Part shown: positions 20,471 to 32,240 of the stretch, piece after piece
Layout of the letters: each line of letters begins with the position of its first letter
Numbering within the stretch: the first letter of the stretch is position 1
DNA from: Agrypnia vestita
Taxonomy: Eukaryota; Arthropoda; Insecta; Trichoptera; Phryganeidae
Assembly (NCBI GenBank): GCA_016648135.1
Contig: JADDOH010001516.1
Coordinates: 186,001 to 250,000, forward strand
Reading direction: 5' to 3'
DNA length: 64,000 nucleotides
Notes under the pieces: generated by a model
What the model was told of the DNA's origin: nothing
The model's input: the letters and a program-made list of their open reading frames with translations, nothing else
Database searches by the model: none
Made by a program: the position numbers and the translations under genes

Positions 20471-22924
20471 GTCACAATGTTATACAATAACTGCCAAGAT
20501 AATAGAAAATAAAAATAGCAATAGGCATTGCTTAGTTTAGAATACGGATGATTATGTGCTCATTTGGGTTTGCCATTTCACGATGAGTAGACTTACGTCA
20601 TAACAACGCTTGCAAATTGTACAAATTTATTTCAAAAAATCTTAGTATCGAAATCATATTTAAAAACATTAATAGCATAAAATTATCTTTCCAATAAGGC
20701 CAATACCACGATATTAATGTGTTTTATTTCATTTTAAAGTTCTATACCTCATCAAAAACATCCTACGGTTCTCTGCGTTTATACGTTATTTCTTACTTTG
20801 TTGCTTGACTGGGTATGAAGAAATACAACCATCTGGATGTTGATTTTTTTCAATATCTCTACTGGGCTTTGCCTAACCAAACTAGGTAGATACTTATTTC
20901 ATTTGTTTAATTAGCTAGATAGATATCAGAAATTATCAAAAATTCTGCATAGATTTGAAATTATATTTTGTTTCTATCTATCTATCAGGCTGTCAAGAAA
21001 ATGATCTATTCGAGATTGAAACTGTTGCGATTTTATTCAAGAATCATACATAAAAATCGGAATTGTATGTTGAATCCTTGGGCCGGTTATATAACCGCTG
21101 GAGTATTCGCACCAGCTCCGAACTTCAATAATGTGAATATATCAACAGTTGTGAGATGGGCTGACCACGTTAGGAGAAGGGAGAAATCTAGGACTCTTGT
21201 GGAAACTCCTGCACTCGATTATGGGTGAACACGAGATGAACGGATACAGTGAAGAAGGATGCGGATAGATTTTAGACTGGCGAGATTAGTCGAGCAAGGA
21301 CGTGACGACTGTAATGTCGAATAATAAGAAAATTGTAATGTTTTACGGCTTTCCTTCGACGATCGATGCACACACACACGCACGCCGCACGCACGCCGCA
21401 CGCACGCCGCACGCACGCCGCACGCACGCCGCACGCACGCACGCACGCATCAATTTACTAACTGACTACTTGAATCTAACCTACACATGTATTGTACTTA
21501 CTCCCATTGATGTATTATAATATAGACACGTTATTCCCATACTAGCCATTTAGCAAATATTGCATTGAAAGAGACAACAAATCACGGCACACTATTTCAC
21601 AAACGCTCTGCGTGTAGACAGGAAAATCAGGTAACTTGAAGTCACGGTGACTAAAATAAAACACTCATTCTTACAATAGTGTACGATACTATGTTCCTTT
21701 TTCCCCGGGACTTTTTTTTCGGCGTAGCGTCCGTTCGATAACGAATGCAAAGAAGTAAATAATTTTGAGTTGCCAAGATTTCACGCTTGTAACGTATCTA
21801 CCAGTTTATTATATCATTGCTTACCCCTGTAAAATTAGTGTTTCTTGTGATTGGCCACAGGCTTTGTGTAATGAAATCATTAATGTTAACGAAAAACAAT
21901 GGCTGTAAGAAAACCTGTTAACGAAAAATAAAATAAAATAATTTGTTGATTCTGCTAACATGGTCCGTCTCCCGAATTATAAGTGGATTTAAAAAATACT
22001 TCGGAATTTACTACCCCGCATTAGTGTGGGTACCAAAACTCCATTACGTATACGAACCACTAACTTTAGGTTAGTAATGATTGCTGTCTTTCCGTTTTGA
22101 CTGCATTATTAATATGGAGTTGGTCTAACGTGATTATACTGTCAGAATTGCAAGGCTGGCCGCCTCCACAGATTTATAAATATTGAAAATGATCTTGACC
22201 GTATGAAGCAGAAATTGAAAAAAGAAAAGGTGTTTGGTGTCGAAAAAAAACGATTTAACCGTTGGAACATGTGTTATTTGGGTTGAGTCAGGTAAACTGG
22301 TAAACCACGATCGATCTCCAACCCCAGTGGAGATACCGGTCTCCATGCCAGGGTTGCCGTCGCCAGGCGTCGTATCTTGAAACCGGCTCAAGGATATGTT
22401 TTCCCACGAGATATCGTATGATTCTGCAAACAGCGAAAGGTACTGTGTTTTGTCTTTTATATGGGTATTTTAACAGAAGCTGCCTAATCAAAACCCTATT
22501 ACAAATATTTTTACTTAATGTATCAATAATTCTAATTATTATGCGTTTAATGTATTTAAAAAAAATATTAATATTAACATACTTTTTAATTCCAAACATC
22601 AAAAATATAAAACGTTTGTCCCAGGATGGGATTGCAAAAAAATACTAGTATGTGTGCGTATGAATAAATATTAAATATACAAGTACTTCAACTAGGCGAC
22701 GTTACCTTCATTCATGACTATGTCATCTATCACGAATTCGCGAGAGAAGAGGCCATGGGAGGACCCATTAATCAAAGACATAATAAAGCCACAATTTTGA
22801 AAATAATCAGAATACGACTAAAATATCTACATTAATATAAACTTCTCCAATAAAGCAAAATAACCTTGTGGTAACAAAATTTATATTAAGAAAATAAAAA
22901 CTTTTTGTATAAAACCACTATTTA
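20471..22924. other. no confident gene
   Basis: Holds a weak ORF (20968..21228 plus) whose tail, VVRWADHVRRREKSRTL, recalls LINE C-termini but is too short to assign. It also holds the minisatellite listed separately and AT-rich DNA. The 85- and 104-codon minus frames near 22.1-22.6 kb show no known domain. Confidence 0.4.
21369..21449. repeat. GC-rich minisatellite, 11-base unit
   Basis: About five to six head-to-tail copies of GCACGCACGCC, entering from a CA run and ending in a (CGCA)n run. It explains the RRACGVRAAC-like peptides on both strands. Confidence 0.85.
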
Positions 22925-23100
22925 TAGAATAATAGGCGGCTCTCGTAGCCCAGTAAGCATAATGGCTCCTCACATCGAAGGTTCCGGGTTCGATTCCCGC
23001 TGAGGTCACAATTAATCTATGTGATTTACTCAAGCCTGGGTGTGTTATGATGTGTTTCGCTTCTGTAATTGAGGCTCTTGGCCTGTTGAAGCGTAAATAA
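22925..23100 (+). mobile_element. tRNA-derived SINE, family S1
   Basis: TAGCCCAGTAAG (A box) and GGTTCGATTCC (perfect B box), body ending GGCCTGTTGAAGCG, A-rich end. Immediately followed by a PLE fragment. Confidence 0.82.
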
Positions 23101-23300
23101 AAAAAATCAGCATGTTTCCGGTGCAATAGTCCGTTCATCAGGAAACAATGTATAATAAAAAATAAAAGTGGAACTAAAGACATTAATAGGACTATATTTA
23201 GATAAATTAGAAATTAGATAAATTAAAAACAAATAAGGTATTGTAAATAACCAAATCCTTTATGCAAATTTGTTATCACATTAGGTCCCAATTAGTTATT
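23098..23300 (+). mobile_element. Penelope-like fragment (family 4, copy C)
   Basis: Inverted terminal unit with a damaged minus-strand hammerhead (23104..23150: CTGATGA kept, stem II weak, ACATGC in place of ACATGT). It is followed by a decayed plus-strand remnant related to 32826..32940. Confidence 0.6.
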
Positions 23301-23689
23301 CAACTCTCACATATATATTTTTGTTTGTCATAAGTTATTGTATGTAAAATATCTACTAATACTAAAATCTCTAGACCGCCCGTTATCAAAGTGTTCGGTT
23401 CACGGCGACCTAAGCGCATCAGTATTTTCAGTCTCCCAGCAAATCCATGCAAACTTGTCCAAGTATTTACCGCAGCAACAATATTTGTCACCGCCTTTAT
23501 TTTTTTTTCCACAGTAGTAATTTTTTTCGAAAATTAATAACTTTTCAAACGATTAAAAAAGATGTCTCTATGAGTGGGCTTCGCGCACACTTTGGAAATC
23601 GCATCTCTAGACAATTGATTAGGGCTCCTATATTAAATGCATTGGTACTAAATAAATTATATGATGAGGAATTTCACATATTTAAGTCA

Positions 23690-24230
23690 CGATACTTTTT
23701 CTACCCTTTATTCAATTGGGCCGGGGTTCCTGCACCGCACAGAAGGTTCCAACTTTTCCTATCTTGGGCTTCGCTCTCCACCTCAGCCCAATTTAGTTGC
23801 AATCTCGCTTCGCAGCACTCTTCCAACCGTTTCCGCCAGCTCCTCCTAGAACGGCCCCTTGGTCATCTGCTTTCTGGTCTTGCTTCTGGAATATCCGCTT
23901 TGGCAGTCTATCTGACGGCATCCGCAAGATATGTCCCAGCCACCGTAACTGTGATTTCTTGATAAACGTCAATAAGGGTTCCACTTCGAGACATTCTCTA
24001 TTTGAGTCTTTCTGATTCTATCCCTTCTGATAACTCCTACTGTTCCTCGTAGAAATCCCATCTCGGCGGCCTATAGTCTTGAGCGGGTTCTTTCGGTCAA
24101 GATCCAGTGCTCGTGGTCGTGCACTAGGGTTGGCCTGAAAACTGATTTGTATACTGCCAACTTTGCTCGCTGGCTGAGCTCCGCTTTTCTAAATACGGGA
24201 TAATACAGGAATCGTGCTAGCTGGCTTGCG
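23690..24230 (-). pseudogene. LINE reverse-transcriptase C-terminus (family L2)
   Basis: Minus strand. It reads from an EMGFLRGTVG segment through QLRWLGHILRMPSDRLPKRI to a Gly/Arg-rich RRSWRKR block and ends near NWAEVESEAQDRKSWN, with several frameshifts and stops. A different family from the adjacent L1 copy. Confidence 0.72.
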
Positions 24231-24239
24231 GCTCCTATC

Positions 24240-24660
24240 TTACTTACTTACTTACTTACCATCACGCCGTTTTCCCGTGGGGGTAGGCAGAGAGGATAGA
24301 GCGCCATACTCTTCTGTCCTGACATACAACTTTCGCTTCGTCTACATTCATACATCGTCGCATGCAAGCTCGACGGTTGTTCAGGCTTCTAACAGGACCA
24401 TCTTCCAGTATCTGGTTTATCTGGTCATGCCACGTCTTCCGTGGTCGCCCTCTCTTTCTGGCGCCGTCAACACTTGCATCATATATCTTTCTTACCATTC
24501 TTTCCTCATTGATTCGCTCAACATGCCCAAACCATCTGAGCGACCCTATATTTATTCTCTGTATTATGCTACGGTCAGCTTTACATTTATTCCTAATATC
24601 TTCATTCTTTACTCTGTCATACATGGATTTACCACACATACGTCTAAGGGCTCACACATA
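24240..24660 (-). pseudogene. LINE 3' end, family L1 copy B
   Basis: Minus-strand frame 24639..24262, continuous through RWFGHVERI, KRGRPRKTWHDQI, RRACMRRCMNVDEAK and RSILSAYPHGK, stop, then a tail of four TAAG repeats. The longest intact C-terminus of this family here. 5' truncated. Confidence 0.87.
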
Positions 24661-25479
24661 CACAGGCTCATATTCTTCTATCCAATTAACTTTCTTGCTC
24701 GATACTTCTAAAATACAAAATACCAACAGAGAACGTAAGTCCTGGTGTGATACGAGAATCCATATAGGACTGTGGTGGATTCGGGGAGCCATATTATATA
24801 CGATACTATAGATGCACTCCATATCAACGGCAATGGTTATGTGGTTACGACGCCATATTTTAACGTATATTGATGGTAGTGGTTTCAAATCTCAAGGCAG
24901 TTTTGGTTAATTTAATTTCCTTATCAAGAAATCTGTCTTAGCATTTGCACACTATATGATAAGAGTTAACAAAGGGTTTTTGCGAGTCCCCTTGTAAAAT
25001 TAAGAAAGATAAATATTTTCATATTCGTTCCACCCTATAAAACTATAATCCAAAAAACAAACATAAACATCAAGTCTGAAAATAGAACATCCACTGGGTT
25101 TTATCTTTTGGCGACTGTGAATATATTTGTTGGTATATATGACAGGTGGTAGACACGCAAGATGTTCAATCTTGCTCTGTTTATCAGAAGGTCCACCAGC
25201 CCTTTCGGGAGACGGAGGCCCGCGTGCGGGAGAAGCATGTGTGCGCCCTGAGCGGCGATCGTCTGACGAATACGAAACGAAAGACAATGAAAGACAGGCG
25301 GAATGAGAGACGAGAATATAAAAGAAACATTACAATATTTTCGCGCAAACAATAAGAAATTTAATCGCGACCAAGAGAATTACGATTTTATATCGTATTC
25401 AATATTATTTTGTATAATATGATTAGTTAATTATTTTAATTAATTAAGGTTAACTAGATGTATCGACTTGGCTTACAGT
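24661..25479. other. no confident gene
   Basis: A GC-richer stretch (25140..25300) gives a 69-codon plus frame rich in Arg/Lys/Glu with no family match that I recognise. Confidence 0.35.
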
Positions 25480-25556
25480 AATCTTTCGTTTAAACCATCG
25501 ATTATCGGGTTTCTCACCAATCGCACAACCCGTTTTCGTAAAAATCTATGGTAAAT
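25480..25556. mobile_element. MITE family C fragment
   Basis: CACCAATCGCACAACCCGTT and AAAAATCTATGG shared with 13935 and 55412. Confidence 0.5.
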
Positions 25557-25562
25557 TTGCCT

Positions 25563-25655
25563 AACTAATTAACTAACTTACCATCACGCCGTTTCCCCAT
25601 GGGGGTAGGCAGAGACGATATAGCGCCATACTCTTCTGTCCTGACATATAACTTT
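25563..25655 (-). repeat. LINE L1 3' terminus only
   Basis: Minus-strand 3' UTR and TTAG-type tail, about 90 bases, very similar to the end of the copy at 24240. Confidence 0.7.
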
Positions 25656-25693
25656 AAAGTAAATTTACCAAAAAAAAAGATTATCATCAGTAG

Positions 25694-26194
25694 TATACAG
25701 GGGTCTCATAACTAATAGAAAAAGTTTACCGATGGATTCCTGCCTTGATAATGAGCCGAAAATGTTCAAGCAATAATGAACTAATATAAATAGTTATGGA
25801 GGTATGCAGTGTTAAATTTGCATTTTTTTTTCAATATTTCTGACATCTTTTTGCATAAAGTTTAACTATCACTACAGTAACTTATGTCGATTGTGAAAAT
25901 TTCATTCGCTTCAATAAACTCAAATAAAATGATAAAAATATTTTTTGCAAAGTTTTTATCAACTTATTCGAATCGGATGAATTTTTCGTAGGTAATCGAT
26001 ATAGGTTACTGCAGTGATAGTTCAATTTTTCTCAAAAAATATGTCGGAAATATTGAAAAAAAAATGCAGACTTTGATATCGCATATCTTCGTGAGTATTG
26101 ATATTGAGTATTAAGTCACGGTTGCTTGAATCATTATCATGGCAAGAATCCACCTGTAAAGTTGTTACTACTGGCTATTAGACATCCTGTATAT
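25694..26194. mobile_element. long-TIR foldback element, family B copy 3
   Basis: TATACAGGGGTCTCAT at the left, ATCCTGTATATG at the right, inner arms as in the other copies. Confidence 0.68.
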
Positions 26195-26307
26195 GTACCT
26201 AAATAATAATAGATGTTGTATCGCAACGGGCATCATAAGATAAAACTAGTTGTTTGATAGCGGCAGTGATGCAGCAACTTACGAATTGCAATAAACAGCG
26301 ATTATAT

Positions 26308-26510
26308 ATACAAACAGTAGCTTGTTGGTCTTGTTGTTAGGACACTCGCCTCTTGATCCAAAGGTCGCGGGTTCGAATCTCACTCCAGACTAGCAAGTTA
26401 GTCCTATTTTCATAGCACAAGCATTTTAGCTTAGTTTGAAAATAGTAAGAATATTGATGTGACACGTATTCCGTGTTCGCATCTCTATTTTTATTAAAAA
26501 AAAAAAAAAA
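26308..26510 (+). mobile_element. tRNA-derived SINE, family S2
   Basis: Head GTAGCTTGTTGGTC, B box GGTTCGAATCTC, body with TTCATAGCACAAGC and ACACGTATTCCGTGTTCGCA, long A tail. Faces an inverted copy, tail to tail. Confidence 0.85.
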
Positions 26511-26527
26511 ACAACTTTCCAAAGTAA

Positions 26528-26725
26528 CGTAGATTTTTTTTTTTTTTTAATAGAGATGCGAACACGGAATCCGTGTCAGATCAATATTCTTACTATTTTA
26601 AAATTAAGCTAAACGCTTGTGCTATGAAAATAGGACTAACTTGCTTGTCTGGAGTGAGATTCGAACCTGCGATCTTTGGATCACGAGGCGAGAGTCCTAA
26701 CCACAAGACCAACAAGCTATTTGAA
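26528..26725 (-). mobile_element. tRNA-derived SINE, family S2, inverted partner
   Basis: Inverted relative to the copy at 26308. The two poly(A)/poly(T) tails are separated by about 20 bases, so the pair would form a hairpin stem of nearly 190 bp in RNA. Confidence 0.85.
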
Positions 26726-26929
26726 TTTGTTGAGACTCACTATGAATAAATTCGCTATGATGACTTAATTCGTTTCTGTTTCTATCATTCTTGCATACGT
26801 TTTTTTAGCACTTTTCAAGGGAGTAATATAGACAAAAATCCTAAATTTGGGAGATATCGGCTACCAGAGCTAGTTATATTATAAAGGTGATATACGAGTA
26901 TACTGTATTTTGTCCCCGGAGGGATGATT

Positions 26930-27325
26930 GCTTAATTAGGATAAATTATAGAAGTCTCACAGAGACGAAGCTATTTATTTATATATGAGAAATGTTGACG
27001 GAAGCCTCTTATAAGATGGCTCAGGGCTTACAACCTGCATGAGCTGACTTAAGTGATCACTCTACACAATGAAACGTTCACCAATTGCATCGTAAGAACA
27101 TCCACACATTATCAATTTTTTTTTAAGTTCTGTATAATATAGTACATTCGAAATCAAGGAATCTTTCGTATATTTCAATGGTCTATGCCAGAGACGTCTG
27201 TTGTTTTTTTCTCATAGCATAGATTTCTGAGCCATCGTGTAAGAAACCTCCATCCACGTTTCTCATATATAAATAGCTTCGTCTCAGCGAGACTTCTATA
27301 ATTTATCCTAATTAATAAAATATTT
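26930..27325. mobile_element. foldback element with about 95-base arms
   Basis: Left arm from TTAATTAGGATAAATTATAG; right arm ends with its inverse. Inner arms pair TATATATGAGAAA with TTTCTCATATATA. Loop about 180 bases, no coding sequence. Confidence 0.72.
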
Positions 27326-27404
27326 ATTTATCTAAAATATCAGGTCTTAAAAATTTGCGAACATGTTGATCGAATTCCAGCCAAGTTATCTCCAACCAAC
27401 TAAG

Positions 27405-27448
27405 TTTCCTTAAATTCCAACCACTAACGTGGTTGGAATTTGAGGAAA
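27405..27448. repeat. short hairpin
   Basis: AAATTCCAACCA / TGGTTGGAATTT around CTAACG. About 18 paired positions with two mismatches. Confidence 0.55.
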
Positions 27449-28084
27449 ATAAATCAAGAATGCGGTAGCGAATTTTGTGTCCGCTATCGAAGGGTTTTGT
27501 ATCAAAATGTACGTAGTTTATTGCTGATTCTCAAGATTGTGTGTAATTAATATATTGCATTAGTATTTTAATTACTTCGCTTATTATACAATGTGAATGA
27601 AAAAAAATCAGGAACGAAGTTCCTTACGCCTTTCCCTCATTTCCGTAATTCGATCAGTAAAAAATACTTGTATCAAAATATACAATTTTATTAACTTACT
27701 TTTCTAAGTTTGTATTACACATACTTGTTGCAGTTTACATTTCTCGAATCTTCATTGCAATATTGCAATAATGACGCGTTCAGTATATTCAGGTTATACA
27801 ATCTGTCGCGCACGATGCTCGTCTACTCAAATCGTAAATGCATAACGTTTTTTCCCTACCAGTCAACTCCTACCGCAAGCATTCCAAAAAAATTATATTA
27901 GGTAATGCAAAAAATCTATCGAAGAAATACAACCATCAAAAATATAAATATGTCTCACTCAAAAACTATGTAAGTAGATGAAATTTTGTGAATCCTGTAT
28001 AGGGCACCGTTTACCCAACTTAACTTATCAAAGATTTCTATTGGTAAATTAAAATTTAGTTTAATTAATATAATATAATATAAT
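27449..28084. other. no gene recognised
   Basis: AT-rich DNA. Nothing assigned. Confidence 0.45.
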
Positions 28085-28310
28085 GTAATATAATTATAGT
28101 AATAATAATAATAATAATACTAATAATAGCCTTTATTCAAACATTCATAACATTTAAAATTTGCTTGTGACGATTTAGACTGTCACACCGTGGCAGTTAC
28201 GTCTGTATGCCTTTTGACAAAGGCCTCCTCCAATTGCCTCCATTCCTCCCTATCCTTTGCTATTCTGGTCCACGCGCCACCCGCTGTAGCCTTGATCTAA
28301 TTAATTAAGA
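28085..28310 (-). pseudogene. LINE 3' end (family L3)
   Basis: Minus strand: C-terminal frame GAWTRIAKDREEWRQLEEAF, stop, then a tail of ATT/TTA trinucleotide repeats (28080..28130). The W-x-R-x-A-x-DR-x2-W-R-x-LEEAF pattern is typical of an RTE-like RT terminus. Confidence 0.68.
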
Positions 28311-28395
28311 AGAAGTTATTAAAGCGAGTACGGCTAAAAAAGCAAAATTTTAAGAAGAAGTTATTAAAGCGAGTACGGCTAAAAAAGCAATATTA
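28309..28395. repeat. tandem duplication, about 47-base unit
   Basis: TTAAGAAGAAGTTATTAAAG repeated twice with its following 25 bases. Confidence 0.8.
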
Positions 28396-28504
28396 TTATC
28401 GATGGATGTGTTTTTCCGTACATTTTTGATTATTATTTGACTAAATTTGTTTTACGTATCACGTAATCTCACGCATAACATGCGATTTCATTAAAATGAA
28501 TATA

Positions 28505-28630
28505 AGTCTTGATTCTAGCTGTAGTATAGTAGAGAGAATGAAGAAAGGTCGCTGAGATCGTTCGGTGATGTGGAACACGCACGAGAGAGGAGAGAATGGC
28601 AAAGGAAATCCACGAGGCGAGTGTTGACTG
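28505..28630 (+). pseudogene. LINE L1 fragment, diverged
   Basis: GTAGTATAGTAGAGAGAATG onward aligns with the L1 segment encoding RWFGHVERMNEERM...ASVD. A stop follows directly after VD. No 3' tail. Confidence 0.5.
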
Positions 28631-29440
28631 AACTTAATTCTCAGGCTGTCAATTGACATGTGATTAAATTTTCTAAAAAGTTATCACTTCACTACCTCGT
28701 CTACAGATGTGATGGTGGCGTCCAAACGACTATCTGCAACTTTCGTGACGTGCATCTTGATGAGACGGGAAGAAAGCGTCGACCCTGGCTAAGAGAGATG
28801 TGACCGAAAATCGCTTCCCAAGTGATGATCAATAAACGGAAATGCGAAAACGTGGCGCGTCCCATATCCGAAACGTCGGGGATGAATAATAATTGCGCGG
28901 ACGAGGACCGCATCGATTATTATTGAAAAAAAAAACACACGGATGAATGTCCGCTTTTAGGACGGTCACTTAAGTCACACCTCGCAGTTAAACGTTGCAA
29001 CTCTCGTATCGATTTTCGATTTTAACAATCCGGTGGCACTTGAAAGAACCACAGGTTATTGTCTCTTTTGAATGTTATCTTGGTACATAGGTATTTTTGC
29101 GTCATAAATAAAATCACCATATATGATATTTTTTTATCATAAGTCCCTTTCCGGAGTGCACACGGAATATAAATATATGTATGTGAAAATAAATACATCA
29201 AATATTATGACGAACAGATTATTATAAATTATATAATACAAACATAATAAGGACCAGATTAAGAATACATATTTAGAGTTCTAAATGTTTAAAATATTAC
29301 TTTATTTTAAATTTTTATTTAATTATTTTTAATAGTTCAAAATATTCTTCTTCTTCTTCTGCTTCATCTAGGACTGTGTCCTGCATACTAGTAATAAATA
29401 TTTTTATTATTAAAAATTATTTTATTATGATTACTATGAC
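28631..29440. other. no gene recognised
   Basis: A GC-richer part (28700..28910) may be a diverged continuation of the L1 fragment. A lone GAAACGTC near 28871 lacks any CTGATGA. The rest is AT-rich. Confidence 0.4.
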
Positions 29441-29444
29441 TGTT

Positions 29445-29495
29445 CTTAGGTTTTCATGGCAACTCAGAATCTTCAGGTTTGTGCAAATGCAAGGT
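29445..29495. repeat. family 3 repeat fragment
   Basis: TTCTTAGGTTTTCATGGC and CAGAATCTTCAGGTTTGTG, the outer end of the hammerhead repeat family 3. Confidence 0.45.
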
Positions 29496-30109
29496 CGACA
29501 GAGTCATTCTTAGCAGATATAAAGGATTGACGAGACGAAAACCCAGTTCATCGCCGTTTCAGATGAATAAATTTATTAAATTTAGAATTGAATCCTGACT
29601 TTGTACCGGATTTTCAAAAGCTTATTTCATTTGATGGGATCATTTCTCATATTAAATTTTAAAAATCTAAAGTTTCGGAAACAAAGTTGCAAGAGACTCC
29701 TGTATTATATAAGGATAATGAGGGCAGACCCACCGCTTACCCATGACCGTTTTATAAGCAAAAGCTCCTATATCGGTCCTACTCATTCGCCGCCAGTTTG
29801 GCATTTTTTAATGCTGCAAAGCAGAATTGGGCCGCACGGCTGCCATCCAAAATTTTTTTTCCTGTGTTAGATAGTCCGATGAAATTACCGGCTATTCAGA
29901 TTCCGTCATTTGATGGCAATCAGGAAAACTGGCCCATTTTCTATGAAACGTTTTAGGCCAACATTCATCAAAATAAACAGTTAACCCAATCACAGAAAAT
30001 GCAGTATTTAATTTCAAAATTATCGCACGGCGCTCTATATTTAACTTCAGGGGTAGGTATTTTCTCCTACGGGAGAAAATTACAATGCGTTATGGGATAG
30101 CCTGGTAAA

Positions 30110-30615
30110 AAAAGTAACCCATAAAAACCAAGTTTTTATTGTACTCCCTTTCTTTGTAAAATATAACAACAATTAAAGACGAATTAAAACATATAACATA
30201 ACACTAAACTTACAGTAATTTAATATATTTCTAAAATGACAGATGTTTTGAACTTTGATAAGACACTTTATGCTTTGAAGATTAAATTCTAAAAACATTT
30301 GTCAGTCAACCGACGGAGTAATTCAAATTTAGAAAATATTCCGCGAGGTTATCGGGCCGCTATGCTAGTAATCAAACTTTTCTAATGATTCAATTTGAAA
30401 AAAACCAATAAAATTTCTAAAAATTCGAAATTATACTATAATTATTTTTTTTTAACGAAAATTTGATAGATCTTCTTGATCGTCGCCACGAGTCTACTTG
30501 CCAAGTTTCAGCTCGATTGGATCACGGGAAAAGGGTTAAGAATCGATCCAAAGTTTTTACACCCGGCAAGCCGGCAAGCAAGCAAGCAAGCAGACGCCAT
30601 GAGTTAATATAAAGG
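30110..30615. repeat. unclassified interspersed repeat, copy 1
   Basis: Begins GTAACCCATAAAAACCAAG and ends TTAATATAAAGGGAGTAA. It holds CCAAGTTTCAGCTCGATTGG and a GCAAGCAAGC run. Sub-terminal TACTCCCTTT faces AAAGGGAGTA. It sits inside BEL gag. The second copy is at 47083..47746. Confidence 0.7.
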
Positions 30616-30864
30616 GAGTAAAAATATCAAGATAGAAGAGCGTTGGGTTGTTACTACTTAAAAAATATTTTTGAAATAAAATATGTCAATACCGCGAGTC
30701 AATAAACCAACACCACCATTATAATGTCTAGGTGGTGTTGCTTAAACGCGTTTATTGAAAAATACTCTGCGTCCATTTCAGCTCTGAAGCAGCTTGGAAT
30801 CGAAGAATACATACTTTATTCTGTTAAATTGCGCTTTTAAAAAATTGATAATCAAACTTTACAA

Positions 30865-31215
30865 ATGTTTAAAATGACGCAACGTGAAAAAGAAATTCCC
30901 GCTTATCAAGATCTGGTAGAATTTTTAAAAAGTCAGGTGAAAATTTTAGAACGCATAACTACTAGCAATACCGCTTCGGTTCGATACGGACAAAATAATT
31001 TAAATAAAAATAAAACCTACAAATCCTTTTTGACTAAAAGTACGGGAAATAATTGCTTACTGTGTTTGAGAGAAGATCATAAACATTTGTACAAATGTCC
31101 AAAGTGCAAAGGCATGTCGATCAAAGAATGTTTTAATTTCATAAAGACCAAGAATGGTTGTAACAATTGTTTAAGTTACTCGCACATCACAAAAAATTGT
31201 AAAATAACCTTATAA
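30865..31215 (+). pseudogene. BEL/Pao gag zinc-knuckle segment
   Basis: 116-codon open frame with CLLCLREDHKHLYKCPKC and CNNCLSYSHITKNCK, two CCHC-type nucleic-acid-binding knuckles of a Pao/BEL Gag, preceded by a helical EFLKSQVKILE stretch. It is the longest intact piece of the element. The frame stops where the next knuckle would follow. Confidence 0.8.
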
Positions 31216-32132
31216 TTGCAAAAATGCAATAAGTGTCATAATATGCTACTTTGAAGATAAATAATGCATCCAAATCACCTCGTCTTTTCGAATAGCGCGA
31301 CGTCTCGAGCGGCGTCGGCACTCGAATCGCGTAATGAAAGTTATATAAATTCCATAGATAATAATCGAGATGATGCGCATCCAGTAGCATCTATCTCGCT
31401 GTTTACTGCGCGAAACCACCCAAAGTCCTATTCGCCTAGGGCAAATATTTTACATATTGTCGACCACCCAAGTACTAGCTTATAAAAATTCAAATTAAAA
31501 ACGGTTAATACGATATGTAATTGATAGTGCATTGCAAAATCATTTACTCACAGTGGCCTGTTGTAATGATTTAAATTTAAAAATTTCGCCGCTTTATAGT
31601 GTGGTTCTCAAGATTTTAGGTAATGGCTCGCGTCCGATAAAAGGATAAACGAATTTAATTATACAATCACGAGTGAGTATTCAGGCTTTGGTTGTTGACA
31701 AAATTACCAATAACCTATCTGTGCAGTATATTGACACGAAAAATTTATTCTATTTGAAAATGTTCAACTAGCTGACGCGGATTGGAGTATATCGAAGCCG
31801 ATCGATTTAGTTTTGGTGCAAAATTATTCCCTTATCTTTTATTAGGTGGTCGAATAAACGCACCCTCTCCCGCTCCTCCGTTAGCCAGAAACAACTTTAG
31901 GTTATATCGTAATGGGCGAGATGCCTATGGAAAAATCTGAAATGGAAACTTCCACTTTAACGCTTTTATCGCTAAATGATGGTGATTTTTACAGACTTCT
32001 TTGCAAAAGTTTTGGCATTTAGAAGAGATTCCAACTAGGCAGTTATTTAGCCCCAAGAAGATGACCCGTGAAAGGTTATACAGCGCACACGTCACTAGGG
32101 ACGAGACTGGACGATACTCTGTCACGTAAACT

Positions 32133-32240
32133 TTTCGTGGAGATTCAAAAGTAATAAATATGCTGGAGAAGAGGGTGCAAAAGTGTGTTTCGTGGAGATT
32201 CAAACTAATAAATACGCTGGAGAAAAGGATGCAACAAATA
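32133..32240 (+). repeat. tandem duplication inside the piggyBac remnant
   Basis: Two copies of about 55 bases starting TCGTGGAGATTCAAA and ending in GAGGGTGCAA/AAGGATGCAA. Confidence 0.75.

Larger units (their letters stand above)
29600..32130 (+). mobile_element. BEL/Pao LTR retrotransposon remnant (gag-pol)
   Basis: Order of remains follows BEL/Pao. Gag core 29875..30110 (FDGNQENWPIFYETF). Gag C-terminal part 30740..31215 with two zinc-knuckle-like Cys clusters. Protease-like segment near 31500..31630 (LIDSALQ...). Then pol up to a RDETGRYSV motif near 32090..32125. Frames change repeatedly and stops are frequent. An unrelated repeat interrupts gag at 30110..30615. No LTRs identified. The 3' part of pol is missing and piggyBac sequence follows directly. 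Confidence 0.78.

Noticed and set aside
23447..23962. 171-codon plus-strand frame
   Set aside because: Opposite-strand shadow of a LINE C-terminus and its flank. The minus strand carries the recognisable protein.
24214..24811. Two long plus-strand frames (165 and 149 codons)
   Set aside because: Antisense shadows of LINE L1 copy B.
26320..26395. tRNA gene
   Set aside because: Same reason: family S2 SINE head with a shared body and A tail.
28860..28880. ATCCGAAACGTC, like the 3' half of a family 3 hammerhead
   Set aside because: No CTGATGA or first half of stem II upstream.
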